From IMG/VR virus record IMGVR_UViG_3300025073_000115, positions 1-34,263 of that record: a DNA stretch of 34,263 bases; one strand, 5' to 3'. Below, in pieces: positions 24,053-31,799 of this stretch. The position numbers were made by a program, and so were the translations under genes. The notes beneath the pieces were generated by a model. That model saw nothing but the letters and a program-made list of their open reading frames with translations, ran no database searches and was not told where the DNA came from. This DNA comes from a virus. How positions within the stretch are numbered: position 1 is the first letter of the stretch; each line of letters opens with the position of its first letter.

Positions 24053-24649
24053 ATGCAAATTCAATGTCGTATTTGTGGAAGGTTTCGTAATCGTAAACCT
24101 TCCGATCAGCACCATCTTTGTTCTTTCAAATGTAGGGATCAAAGCCGTTTTCTTCAAATATGTCATAAATATTCCCCTCAGTATTATAAAGAACTTTATA
24201 TAGAAAAGAAATTGTCTTTTCGCAAAATAGAAGCTTTGGCTGGAATTAACGTTAAAACATTGAGAAAAATCTTTCATTATTTGAACATACCTATAAGACA
24301 CGGATCGGAAGCCGTAAAAACTCAATGGATTAATAATCCCGAAAGAAGAAAGCAAGCCTCTGAAATAATAAGTAAAGTAAACCCAAACAGAGGTAGAACA
24401 TTGCCTTATCATAAGCTTATTTGGACAAAACAACACCAAAAATGGAGAAAACTTATTAAAGAACGAGATACTTATACTTGCCAATCCTGTAAATGCACTG
24501 GAAATAGATTGCACGCACATCATGTTAAAAATATTATTGATTTTCCTGAATTAAAAAATGATTTAAACAATGGAATCACATTATGCGATAAATGCCATGG
24601 CAAGCTACACTCCCAAGAGAGACTCAGTCAAAACATCTCCAATAATTAA
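24053..24649 (+). CDS. Free-standing HNH homing endonuclease inside the split intein
   Basis: 198 residues on the strand opposite to its neighbours. An N-terminal zinc finger (CRICGR ... HHLCSFKC, residues 5-27) is followed by a helix-turn-helix (LSFRKIEALAGINVKTLRKI, about 54-73), a NUMOD-like linker (SEAVKTQWINNPERRKQASE) and the HNH domain about 131-187. Within this are CQSC (143-146), HAHHV (154-158), an Asn-rich NDLNNGITLC and CDKCHGKLH. The HHV, N and H residues give a full HNH active site. The domain order is that of phage homing endonucleases. Its 3' end overlaps the Int-N frame by 45 bases, and its start is 39 bases from the Int-C start. It probably cuts intein-less alleles of the MuF gene. 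Confidence 0.92.
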   Translation: MQIQCRICGRFRNRKPSDQHHLCSFKCRDQSRFLQICHKYSPQYYKELYIEKKLSFRKIEALAGINVKTLRKIFHYLNIPIRHGSEAVKTQWINNPERRKQASEIISKVNPNRGRTLPYHKLIWTKQHQKWRKLIKERDTYTCQSCKCTGNRLHAHHVKNIIDFPELKNDLNNGITLCDKCHGKLHSQERLSQNISNN

Positions 24650-27406
24650 GTTTTTTGCCTCTCTCCATTCATCATTAATCCAAAACTTATGTTCCGGTGT
24701 GCACTGAATCATGGTATTATCTTCTAATGTTATTTGAAGAAGTTCTCCTTCATAATAACGTGACATTGTGTGATACACGCCTTTCCAATTATCTAAATGA
24801 GTAGCCACAATGTCATCCACTTCAATATCTTCTATAACCTTACTGCCTTGAGCTGTCAGCACACGAGACCCAGCAATAAAACAATTCTGATGTACTGCTC
24901 CCATTTTAGCAAAAGGATCTGATGGCTTCATAATACGTCCATCAATAGACATACAAAAATTACAGACTTTATTATCTAAAATTTCACTTCTTTGGATTGC
25001 ATAAAAATCATTTCTAAAAGTATCATAAACAATATCCCTACCTCTATTTATATTTTCTATTGGTATATATCCAATAATTGATTGATTCCCTTCTTTAGCT
25101 TTTTTATCAAATATATCTTTAGCCACGGCAATTGCCGCGACCGCTCCAATACCTTTTAGCAAGGATTCTCTAATACTACTCTTAACATCAGAATCAATAT
25201 TTTGTCCTCTTTTAGCTAATAAATCGTCAATTTCACCATTAATTGTTTGAGGGTATAGATTTGGAGTTGTAGGTTCATTTGTTTTCAATTCTTTAGCTGA
25301 ATTTTTTTTGCCAAAAGCTAAAGCGGCTAGAGCTGCCGTCTTAATAATCGTCTTCATCTTATTAGTTAGCTGTGTTGACTGTTCATTAATTGCCTTTACA
25401 TCTTCATTATATAACGCTTTTTCTAACTTACTAAAAAATAAAGTTTTCTGTTGTGCTGTTAATTCTTCTAATTCACTTGCTAACTCTTTTTCATTCCTAT
25501 CTAAGTATTCTTGTATCGCATCAAAATCAATTTTCTTTTCTGCTAGAGTTAAAACACGATTCAAATCTTTTTGTGCTTTTTTGTCCCATTTAGAAAGTTC
25601 TTCTAATTGTTCAATATCTTTTTTTTTTAAATTTTCTAAATTTCCATTAGTTTTATTCTTTGGAATACCTAATGTACAAACAAAATCAAAATCTTCACTT
25701 GCTTTACCTTTTCTATCATCATAAGCCCAGTTTTTAAGACTAATATATGCCTTTGTTCCGCACGTCTTACCATTACTATCTTTTATAATATTTTCCCCTC
25801 CTAAATTCGCCTTCATTCTATTTACAAATGAAATAGTTCTGCTGGCATCCCTTATATCTTGAGCATTCCAGTCTTCCTTCTTTTTATTTAATAATCTCAA
25901 ATTTCTTTGAATTGGCGAGCGGTCTAAAGAAGCTAACTTACTACATTCTGTTTCGCTCCATGCCTGCAATTCGTTTGCACTCATATTAATTGTATTTTTG
26001 TATTTCGTAAAAACATCATCTAATTCAGCAAATTTTTCTTCTTCCGATATCTCTTCGTCTTCTTTTTTGCCTTCTTTTTCTATATCATCTTCATCTCCTT
26101 CATCTTTTTTTTCAGGTTCTTCAACTACATCTTCCTTATCTTCTTTTGGTTTTTCGATAGGGCTTTTAATTTCTTCTTCCTCTTCTTCACTTAATATAGG
26201 GAGCTTAAACGTTGCCCTAACTTGTTTCTTTAATTTTGGTTCTACATCAAGTAACGAACCTTCAATTGCTAATTTAAGAGATTCTACATACTCTTTAATG
26301 TTTTTATCTTCTATATCTCCATGAGCTAACTTCACGAAATTCTGACCATCACTGAACCCATTATATTCCATTTCTTTTATTAAATGATTAAGTGGCCAGA
26401 TTAGATGTTCAATTACATACAACAATAAAAGTTTGAAATCTTTGCTAAAAGACTGTCCTAGTGCTTGAGTGCCATTTGTTTCTCCAAGTGATATATGTTG
26501 AGCTAGAATACTCTGAGCTATCATTCTATTGTGATGAATAATATTATCCATACTAGATTTAGCTTCTCCACTTGTAGGAGCTGTAAGGAAACTAAACTTA
26601 ACGTTTTCTTTAACTTCATTGCTATTTGGATCGAGTCGCCCTTGAAATGCTCCAAAAGCTTTTTGATTTGATATTATGTTTTTTAAAAAATCAACTAATT
26701 TAGATTTAACTGTTTGATCTACATAATGAGCCATAGGTATACCAGCTCTAAACCTCTCATTTGCCACCATCTCAATTTTATAAAGCAAATTCTTCATTTT
26801 CCAGTGAATATAAGCCGCACGAATTAATGGTATTCCTGATGGATCATCTCCTTCACTATCAAAAGTAAATAAAGATAATTTATAATTTGGAATAGAGAAC
26901 TGTGAAGTCTTAACTAAACTCGAACTAATTAATTGAGTAACCCCAGCCTCACCGTTCTCCATCTCCCACTTATAATGTGCGGAAGCTAAACGTGGAGCGA
27001 GTTTATTCAAAACTAAAACACCATCCTCTATTTTCCACACTTTCTCAAAATACATAAATCCAAAATCCAACATAACTAAAGCTTGTATTAATATTCGTTT
27101 AAAATTATTATTTTCAAATAGATATTTTTTAACAAATTCTAAATGTTTTTTCTGTAATTCGTCATTCTCGTCTTGAACAACTAAAAACCAATCAATATTA
27201 ATTATTGGCATTTTAACTGCACGCAGAACAGCGGCGACCTGTCCATCATTCCGCATTTTTAATACTGTTTCGATTCTTTTATCATCTCTCCAATCACTGT
27301 TATAATCATTGTTAATAAACCCTGAAAAAGCCTCAAGACCTGAGTTGCCTAATTCTTTAGTTGCATCTTTTTTTGAGAATAAAGGAAATAAATCAATAAA
27401 TCCCAT
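24605..27406 (-). CDS. Portal / MuF head-morphogenesis fusion ending in an intein N-fragment (933 aa)
   Basis: Residues about 1-400 are a Mu gp29-like portal: SDWRDDKRIETVLKMRNDGQ, VMLDFGFMYFEKVWK, ASAHYKWEME, PSGIPLIRAAYIHWKMKNLL and HHNRMIAQSILAQH. An acidic linker (about 405-465) leads to a small domain about 472-565 (NMSANELQAWSETECSKLAS, RTISFVNRMKANLGG), seen in other phage proteins but of unknown role. A charged helical segment follows, and then the MuF domain about 690-841 (YAIQRSEILDNKVCNFCMSI, DGRIMKPSDP, GAVHQN). C842 begins the intein: CFIAGSRVLTAQG is block A and MIQCTPEHKFWI is block B. The frame ends in TAG after 92 intein residues. Trans-splicing to the product at 23723-24013 would give 902 residues. 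The start has no SD. Confidence 0.92.
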   Translation of the reverse strand: MGFIDLFPLFSKKDATKELGNSGLEAFSGFINNDYNSDWRDDKRIETVLKMRNDGQVAAVLRAVKMPIINIDWFLVVQDENDELQKKHLEFVKKYLFENNNFKRILIQALVMLDFGFMYFEKVWKIEDGVLVLNKLAPRLASAHYKWEMENGEAGVTQLISSSLVKTSQFSIPNYKLSLFTFDSEGDDPSGIPLIRAAYIHWKMKNLLYKIEMVANERFRAGIPMAHYVDQTVKSKLVDFLKNIISNQKAFGAFQGRLDPNSNEVKENVKFSFLTAPTSGEAKSSMDNIIHHNRMIAQSILAQHISLGETNGTQALGQSFSKDFKLLLLYVIEHLIWPLNHLIKEMEYNGFSDGQNFVKLAHGDIEDKNIKEYVESLKLAIEGSLLDVEPKLKKQVRATFKLPILSEEEEEEIKSPIEKPKEDKEDVVEEPEKKDEGDEDDIEKEGKKEDEEISEEEKFAELDDVFTKYKNTINMSANELQAWSETECSKLASLDRSPIQRNLRLLNKKKEDWNAQDIRDASRTISFVNRMKANLGGENIIKDSNGKTCGTKAYISLKNWAYDDRKGKASEDFDFVCTLGIPKNKTNGNLENLKKKDIEQLEELSKWDKKAQKDLNRVLTLAEKKIDFDAIQEYLDRNEKELASELEELTAQQKTLFFSKLEKALYNEDVKAINEQSTQLTNKMKTIIKTAALAALAFGKKNSAKELKTNEPTTPNLYPQTINGEIDDLLAKRGQNIDSDVKSSIRESLLKGIGAVAAIAVAKDIFDKKAKEGNQSIIGYIPIENINRGRDIVYDTFRNDFYAIQRSEILDNKVCNFCMSIDGRIMKPSDPFAKMGAVHQNCFIAGSRVLTAQGSKVIEDIEVDDIVATHLDNWKGVYHTMSRYYEGELLQITLEDNTMIQCTPEHKFWINDEWREAKNLIIGDVLTESLLGV
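24608..24883 (-). other. Split intein, N-fragment (Int-N, 92 aa)
   Basis: Begins at Cys842 (codon 24883-24881), exactly at the MuF His-x-Asn-Cys motif. Block A is CFIAGSRVLTAQGSKVIEDI; block B is ITLEDNTMIQCTPEHKFWI with the usual Thr-Pro-x-His. No endonuclease domain follows in frame. Its stop codon lies inside the 3' end of the opposite-strand HNH gene. Confidence 0.92.
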
Positions 27407-27472
27407 GATGTAATCAGATTTAATAAATTATCTATATTATCCTAATAATTAATTAAAAAAGCAAATTAAAAT

Positions 27473-27658
27473 TTAAAAATGTATTCTTTGTAATGCTTTC
27501 TTAATGTTTTTAAATAGTTTTTGAAAATTATAATTCAAACAATATATTTGATAAGATAAACAATTTTTAATCTTTAGTTTTTCTGTCTTACTTAACTTCT
27601 CAACTTCTTTTTTCGGTATAAGCAAAACATCAATTAACCATTTATTTATTAAATTCAT
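27473..27658 (-). CDS. Small hypothetical protein (61 aa)
   Basis: A basic, Leu/Lys-rich frame (MNLINKWLIDVLLIPKKEVE) with several aromatic residues. It is one of few starts here with a good SD: AAGGA seven bases before the ATG. It lies between the portal gene and the IS element. Codon use is low-complexity AT-rich, so spurious translation is possible. No family recognised. Confidence 0.45.
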   Translation of the reverse strand: MNLINKWLIDVLLIPKKEVEKLSKTEKLKIKNCLSYQIYCLNYNFQKLFKNIKKALQRIHF

Positions 27659-27748
27659 TATTTAATCCTTAAAGAATAAAACATTCTAATCAATTTCTTT
27701 CTCCATTTGAAATTAAGAATTGAAGTATTTTTTTATTTTATAAAATAA

Positions 27749-27776
27749 AAGGCGATTATCCCTTGAGAGCAAGTGA
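27749..27776 (+). repeat. Left terminal inverted repeat of the IS
   Basis: Reads AAGGCGATTATCCCTTG, then AGAGCAAGTGA. It contains a CTTG-AGAG-CAAG dyad. A further copy of TATCCCTTG-N4-CAAGT (TCAG spacer; GCAAG) lies at 27804-27821, 50 bases before the passenger gene. Confidence 0.75.
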
Positions 27777-27803
27777 GATCAATTTATCTACTTAGTAAAT
27801 TTT

Positions 27804-27821
27804 TATCCCTTGTCAGCAAGT
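27804..27821 (+). promoter_or_regulatory. Internal copy of the IS end motif before the passenger gene
   Basis: TATCCCTTGTCAGCAAGT repeats the terminal motif with core CTTG-N4-CAAG, in the same orientation as the left end and 47 bases away from it. It may be a second transposase-binding site or an operator for the P63C gene that starts at 27871. Confidence 0.45.
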
Positions 27822-27870
27822 TCTCTTTGGTTATATAATATATAACGTATTTATTATATAACATATATAT

Positions 27871-28806
27871 ATGGCAGAAAAGGTTTTCGCAACACATTAT
27901 GGTGATTTAGAAATTGCTCATCAAAAAATACCATGTGCTGTATTAAATAATGGCAAAAGAGTATTAATTCAAAGAGAGGTTGTAGGCTTATTAACAGGAA
28001 ATAAAAAAGGAGGATTCGACCGCTATTTAATGGCTTCAAATCTACGTCCGTTTGTTCCTGAACGCCTTTTAGGTCAAAGTCTCGACCAGAGCATGAATAA
28101 GATTTTATATAAAGGGAAATCCGCTCAGGCATTTGATGCTACAGATTTGATTGATTTATGTGAAATGTATTTAAAAGCTAGAAATGCTGGCGTATTGTTA
28201 AAATCACAAGAGAAGTTAGCTTTACAAGCAGAAATTATTATTAGGTCATTTGCTAAGGTAGGTATTATAGCCGTTATTGATGAAGCGACAGGTTATCAAA
28301 AACAAAAAAATGAATATCAGAAAATTTTAGAATTATTTATTGCAAAAGAATTGCAACCTTATATATCTACTTTTGATGAAAATTATTACAAGCAACTTTA
28401 TAGATTACTAGGATGGAGCTGGGACGCTTTTAAAAATAAGAAGAAAAATCATCCTCAATATATTGGCAGACTTACAAATAGATTGGTTTATGAAAAACTT
28501 GCTCCAGGTGTACTTGAAGAATTACAAAAATTGAATCCAAAAGATGATAAAGGTAGAAGAAAGCATAAAAATTTCCAGTTTTTGACAAGTAATCATGGCT
28601 ATAGAGAATTATTAAGACATATAGCTTCAATAAGCATACTGATGGAACAATTCCCTAATGAGCAGCTTACAGAAGCAATTAGCAAAATTGATGCTCGCTT
28701 TCCTTCTTATACGCCAATATATCAAACAAGTATGGATTTTCCTGTAGTGAGTACGGAGATTTTCAATAATGCTATTGCTAAGGCTTCATTAAATGTTGGC
28801 AACTAA
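27871..28806 (+). CDS. P63C-domain protein, IS passenger (311 aa)
   Basis: The C-terminal half matches the P63C domain: ISTFDENYYKQLYRLLGWSW, HPQYIGRLTNRLVYEKLAPG, VLEELQKLNP, KGRRKHKNFQFLTSNHG and a final helix about residues 250-275. The N-terminal part (VFATHYGDLEIAHQKIPCAV, VLIQREVVGLLTGNKKGG) recalls the KilA/Bro-like regulatory proteins to which P63C is often joined. P63C proteins occur in phages and mobile elements; their molecular role is not established. The gene has an AT-rich leader with TATAAT-like sequence (27832-27850) and lies between the IS terminal repeats, so it travels with the transposase. Confidence 0.85.
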   Translation: MAEKVFATHYGDLEIAHQKIPCAVLNNGKRVLIQREVVGLLTGNKKGGFDRYLMASNLRPFVPERLLGQSLDQSMNKILYKGKSAQAFDATDLIDLCEMYLKARNAGVLLKSQEKLALQAEIIIRSFAKVGIIAVIDEATGYQKQKNEYQKILELFIAKELQPYISTFDENYYKQLYRLLGWSWDAFKNKKKNHPQYIGRLTNRLVYEKLAPGVLEELQKLNPKDDKGRRKHKNFQFLTSNHGYRELLRHIASISILMEQFPNEQLTEAISKIDARFPSYTPIYQTSMDFPVVSTEIFNNAIAKASLNVGN

Positions 28807-29637
28807 AAAATGAAAAACTGATTTGTAAAATCTATTATTGTATCTCCAAGCAAATTCATTCACATATTGTTGAAGATATTTAGGAGATACGGCGTGATAA
28901 GTACCATCTATAGATCTTTTAAGTTGAGACCAAAACCCTTCAATAGTATTGGTGTAAGCTAAACCATTCACCCATTGTCTGGCTCCATGATTAACTTTTT
29001 GATGATTATATTCTGTCATTGTGCCATAACTTTTATATTCATCAGTCATTAGATTAGCTCCAATTTTCAAATGGTTTTTAATAAATGGCTTAATAACAGA
29101 TGATTTTGTGTGTTGTGTGACTTGAGCGATAACAGAACCTTGTCTTTCTACAATACCGATCACAGGAGTTTTATTTTCAGCTCCTCTCCCTCTTTTACCA
29201 CCTCTCTTTTTACCTCCAATATAAGTTTCATCTGCTTCGGCGGTATTATCTAATTGCTTGCCGTTCTCTTCAAATAACATTCTGATTTGCTTTGCAATTC
29301 TCCAAGCCGTTTTGTAAGTTACTCCTAATTGTCTTTCTAACTCCTTTGCTGATACTCCATTTTTGGATGCAGAAAACAAGAAGATAGCATAGAACCATAA
29401 TCTGATTGGGGTATCTGACTTGTGAAAGATAGTATTTGCTAAAGGATAGATCTGATTTGCACAAAATTGGCAAGCATAACATTTTCGATTATTGACTTTA
29501 TAATACTTAAAAGGTTTTTTGCATTCTGGACATTCTTTTAAACTACCAAATTTCTTATTAAAAATCTCTGCAATACAAGCGTCATCATCAGGATATTTTT
29601 TATTGAAGTCGTTGATTGTAAATTTATTAGACAACAT
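28789..29637 (-). CDS. IS1595-family transposase (ISXO2-like), 282 aa
   Basis: An N-terminal zinc ribbon (CPECKKPFKYY ... CYACQFC, residues 36-59) is followed by a helix-turn-helix region (KNGVSAKELERQLGVTYKTA) and an ISXO2-like DDE core. Catalytic residues: D136 in AEADETYIGGKKRGG, D199 in LMTDEYKSY, and the NTIEGFWSQLKR segment (N230, E233). The family usually carries D-D-N/E. Length, motif spacing and zinc ribbon are complete, so the enzyme may be active. Start at the ATG at 29637; no SD. It converges with the P63C gene, overlapping 18 bases. Confidence 0.93.
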   Translation of the reverse strand: MLSNKFTINDFNKKYPDDDACIAEIFNKKFGSLKECPECKKPFKYYKVNNRKCYACQFCANQIYPLANTIFHKSDTPIRLWFYAIFLFSASKNGVSAKELERQLGVTYKTAWRIAKQIRMLFEENGKQLDNTAEADETYIGGKKRGGKRGRGAENKTPVIGIVERQGSVIAQVTQHTKSSVIKPFIKNHLKIGANLMTDEYKSYGTMTEYNHQKVNHGARQWVNGLAYTNTIEGFWSQLKRSIDGTYHAVSPKYLQQYVNEFAWRYNNRFYKSVFHFLVANI

Positions 29638-29678
29638 ATTAGATATTTAGAAAATACATAAATATGTTATCAAATCAT

Positions 29679-29706
29679 TTACTTGTCGTCAAGGGATAAT
29701 CACCTT
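29679..29706 (-). repeat. Right terminal inverted repeat of the IS
   Basis: The minus strand reads AAGGTGATTATCCCTTG, then ACGACAAGTAA, matching the left end in 23 of 28 positions. It holds the same CTTG-N4-CAAG dyad. Confidence 0.75.
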
Positions 29707-29709
29707 AGA

Positions 29710-29985
29710 TTATATTAAAAAATCCTGTTGAGCTTTTCTATAAATTATCTTTATATGAGTAGAACCAACCTTTAATCTTTCGCGATTACAAAATAATCGC
29801 AGGAAGGTTACTCCATCTCCATCCTCTCTAACAACAAAGACTGCTCGCCACCTTCCAATCGCTTCGTTATAAGGAATAAAAAAATCTAAATAAATATTAT
29901 TTTCATCTTTTGGATCTTGTCTAACAAAAGAAGCTTCCTTTTCGTAATTCAAATTCGCAACTACTATTTTATATATAATCCTCAT
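29710..29985 (-). CDS. Hypothetical protein downstream of the terminase (91 aa)
   Basis: A compact alpha-beta frame: MRIIYKIVVANLNYEKEASF, NNIYLDFFIPYNEAIGRWRA, VFVVREDGDGVTFLRLFCNR. No family was recognised. It starts 16 bases after the terminase large subunit gene and ends just before the right end of the IS. Codon use and operon direction fit a real gene. Before the IS arrived it probably abutted the portal region. Confidence 0.65.
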   Translation of the reverse strand: MRIIYKIVVANLNYEKEASFVRQDPKDENNIYLDFFIPYNEAIGRWRAVFVVREDGDGVTFLRLFCNRERLKVGSTHIKIIYRKAQQDFLI

Positions 29986-30001
29986 ATTAATAATTTAAAA
30001 A

Positions 30002-31585
30002 TTAAAAACTCATTTCCATTATATTCCCTGCTATTGTCATTGCGTTCCTGCCTAATCTCTTTTCTATCTCGTCATCAATAGAAGTATCCTCAGAATGAAG
30101 TCCTTGAGTAGCAAGTTCTACCGCATAAATAAATGCGTCTACCATATCATCATGCTCACATTGATTCGGAAATCCTAGTAACTGATCATGGAATGATGCT
30201 TGATAAGGATGGAATTTAATTATTCCATTTTGTATAAGTGGCTCAATAGCCTGCAATCTTGATAGTTTATCCCTTCCTTTAGGGTTTAAGGTTTGCAAGG
30301 GCAAATAAAGACCTTTCGCTGATTTAGATTCAAGAACTTGATATAAGGCTCTCATAGTCATTACCGCTTCAACTCCAATAACTCTTAAATTCTTATTTTT
30401 ATATTTTTTCCAAAGATCAATTATAAATTCCGCCTGTTCGTCTACAGTCTTTTTAATTTCAAATACTTCCACACAAAAAAGTTTTCCTGTCAAAATATTT
30501 CTTGCTAAGACGAATATAGCAGTTGAGTCCGCTAATCTTTTTTGTCCGATAGCTGGGTCTACTGTTATGTAATATTCATAATCCGCATCTTTCCATTCAA
30601 TATTAACATCATAATAATTATCCTTAATCCAATTATCTCTAATGATACAATCATCTAAATTACGAGGATTCAGCATCATTTCAGCTTGAAATGTGGAAAG
30701 TCCAAGATCATGTTTCTTTTGTTCTAATGACGCTTTCCATAGTTTTGAATCTTTAGCTTGAAAATTAAATAATTTAGCTTCTTCATTCGTTTCAGTGTAT
30801 TTACCTTCCCAGGCGATCTTATCACCAACTCGGATAGGTTGTATTCTTAACTTCCAGTTAGGATTATCTTTTGCCTTTTGTTCTAACCACGAAACAGAAC
30901 CAAAATTTGAAATTTTATTGCAAAGATAAATACTTTGAGCATCTACGGATAAACCAGCCAACAACTCACCAAACCACTCAATAACAGATTTCGTTTGTGT
31001 AATGCTTTTAGCAGTTTGCGTTGTCTCAAAGTCATCTATAACATAAAAATCAGGTCTATACTGTTGATAGACAAGTCCCCTAGTTGACGTCCCTGTAGAT
31101 ACTGAACGGATCATAACGCCATTCTTACATATAACAGCCTCCTTAATAGATTTCTTTTTGCTTTTCTTTACATCAACAAAAGATTCTTCGAAAAATAACT
31201 GTCCGAAATCTCTAATTAAATCTAGATTAGTTTGTAGTTGTATGGCTATATCATACACATTCGCATCAGCTTTGTTTTTGTCGAAAGCGGCAAAAACGTT
31301 AAACATTCGCTTCTTGAATACTACATTGTGAATAATCTTAATCTTAGCGTAGCTGGTTTTCGCGCTTTCTCTAAATGCTTCCCAAATCAAGTGTTGATAC
31401 CCTTCAAAATTCAAATCCTTGCACATTCCCAAATGAAACGGTGCAGGCTCATGAGTGAAGTAATGCGGAAAATAAAGAAGACCAAAAAAGAATATATGCT
31501 TTTCGCAAAGTTCTAAACGTAAATCTTTATTTATTGCAATTTGTTTTCGCAGATCAGCAGGAAGATAATTTGGGAGCCAATTCAT
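30002..31585 (-). CDS. terL: Terminase large subunit (527 aa)
   Basis: The ATPase half has a variant Walker A (FRESAKTSY, residues 71-79) and a Walker B with the following acid (DFYVIDDFE, D184/D185, E187). The nuclease half has the RNase H-like metal site: D343 in YYITVDPAIG, E406 in RVIGVEAV and H478-D479-D480 with D483 in HDDMVDAFIYA. This enzyme powers DNA packaging into the capsid through the portal and cuts the concatemer. The length is normal for the family. It follows the small subunit and a 45-residue gene in the usual order. Packaging type (cos or headful) cannot be told by eye. Confidence 0.95.
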   Translation of the reverse strand: MNWLPNYLPADLRKQIAINKDLRLELCEKHIFFFGLLYFPHYFTHEPAPFHLGMCKDLNFEGYQHLIWEAFRESAKTSYAKIKIIHNVVFKKRMFNVFAAFDKNKADANVYDIAIQLQTNLDLIRDFGQLFFEESFVDVKKSKKKSIKEAVICKNGVMIRSVSTGTSTRGLVYQQYRPDFYVIDDFETTQTAKSITQTKSVIEWFGELLAGLSVDAQSIYLCNKISNFGSVSWLEQKAKDNPNWKLRIQPIRVGDKIAWEGKYTETNEEAKLFNFQAKDSKLWKASLEQKKHDLGLSTFQAEMMLNPRNLDDCIIRDNWIKDNYYDVNIEWKDADYEYYITVDPAIGQKRLADSTAIFVLARNILTGKLFCVEVFEIKKTVDEQAEFIIDLWKKYKNKNLRVIGVEAVMTMRALYQVLESKSAKGLYLPLQTLNPKGRDKLSRLQAIEPLIQNGIIKFHPYQASFHDQLLGFPNQCEHDDMVDAFIYAVELATQGLHSEDTSIDDEIEKRLGRNAMTIAGNIMEMSF

Positions 31586-31600
31586 AAATTAATTATATTT

Positions 31601-31738
31601 TTAAGCCCTTTTTGGTAATGTACCCTTCAAGACATCAAAACATTCTAAATTCTCACCACACACACCACAAATATCTTGACCAATGCTTTTTGGCAATTCA
31701 ACTTGAATACGATTTTTAATAAAATCTTTAAGTTTCAT
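31601..31738 (-). CDS. Small cysteine-rich protein (45 aa)
   Basis: Begins MKLKDFIKNRIQVELPKSIG and contains CGVCGENLEC (C-x2-C-x5-C) near residues 24-33. That is the sort of partial zinc-ribbon seen in tiny phage proteins. It fills the gap between the two terminase genes, 15 bases before terL. With only three Cys a full four-ligand zinc site would need another partner residue. Function unknown; codon pattern and position make it plausible. Confidence 0.55.
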   Translation of the reverse strand: MKLKDFIKNRIQVELPKSIGQDICGVCGENLECFDVLKGTLPKRA

Positions 31739-31799
31739 GATTTAATTATATATTCTAAAAACACAAAAATCAATACCCATAGAGAGAAACTATAACACG

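Larger units (their letters stand above)
27749..29706. mobile_element. IS1595-type insertion element with P63C passenger gene
   Basis: Bounded by 28-base imperfect inverted repeats (23 of 28 match) at 27749-27776 and 29679-29706, each reading AAGGYGATTATCCCTTG inward. Inside are a transposase gene (minus) and a P63C-domain gene (plus), converging with an 18-base overlap. The right end is four bases from the stop of the 91-residue gene. Outer eight-base flanks do not match, so no target duplication is visible. It separates the terminase group from the portal gene. Confidence 0.8.

Noticed and set aside
24035-24523. 162-residue minus-strand frame opposite the HNH gene
   Set aside because: Antisense to a complete HNH endonuclease; its translation shows no domain, and it would not link the two intein halves.
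24014-24604. Group I or II intron instead of an intein
   Set aside because: Both halves carry intein protein motifs in frame with the exteins and the junction restores the MuF motif; an RNA intron is not needed to explain the break.
27854-28132. 92-residue minus-strand frame opposite the P63C gene
   Set aside because: Antisense shadow of a well-supported P63C coding sequence.
27741-29714. Eight-base target duplication around the IS
   Set aside because: Flanks AAATAAAA and TTAGATTA do not match, and shifting the end by a few bases does not help.
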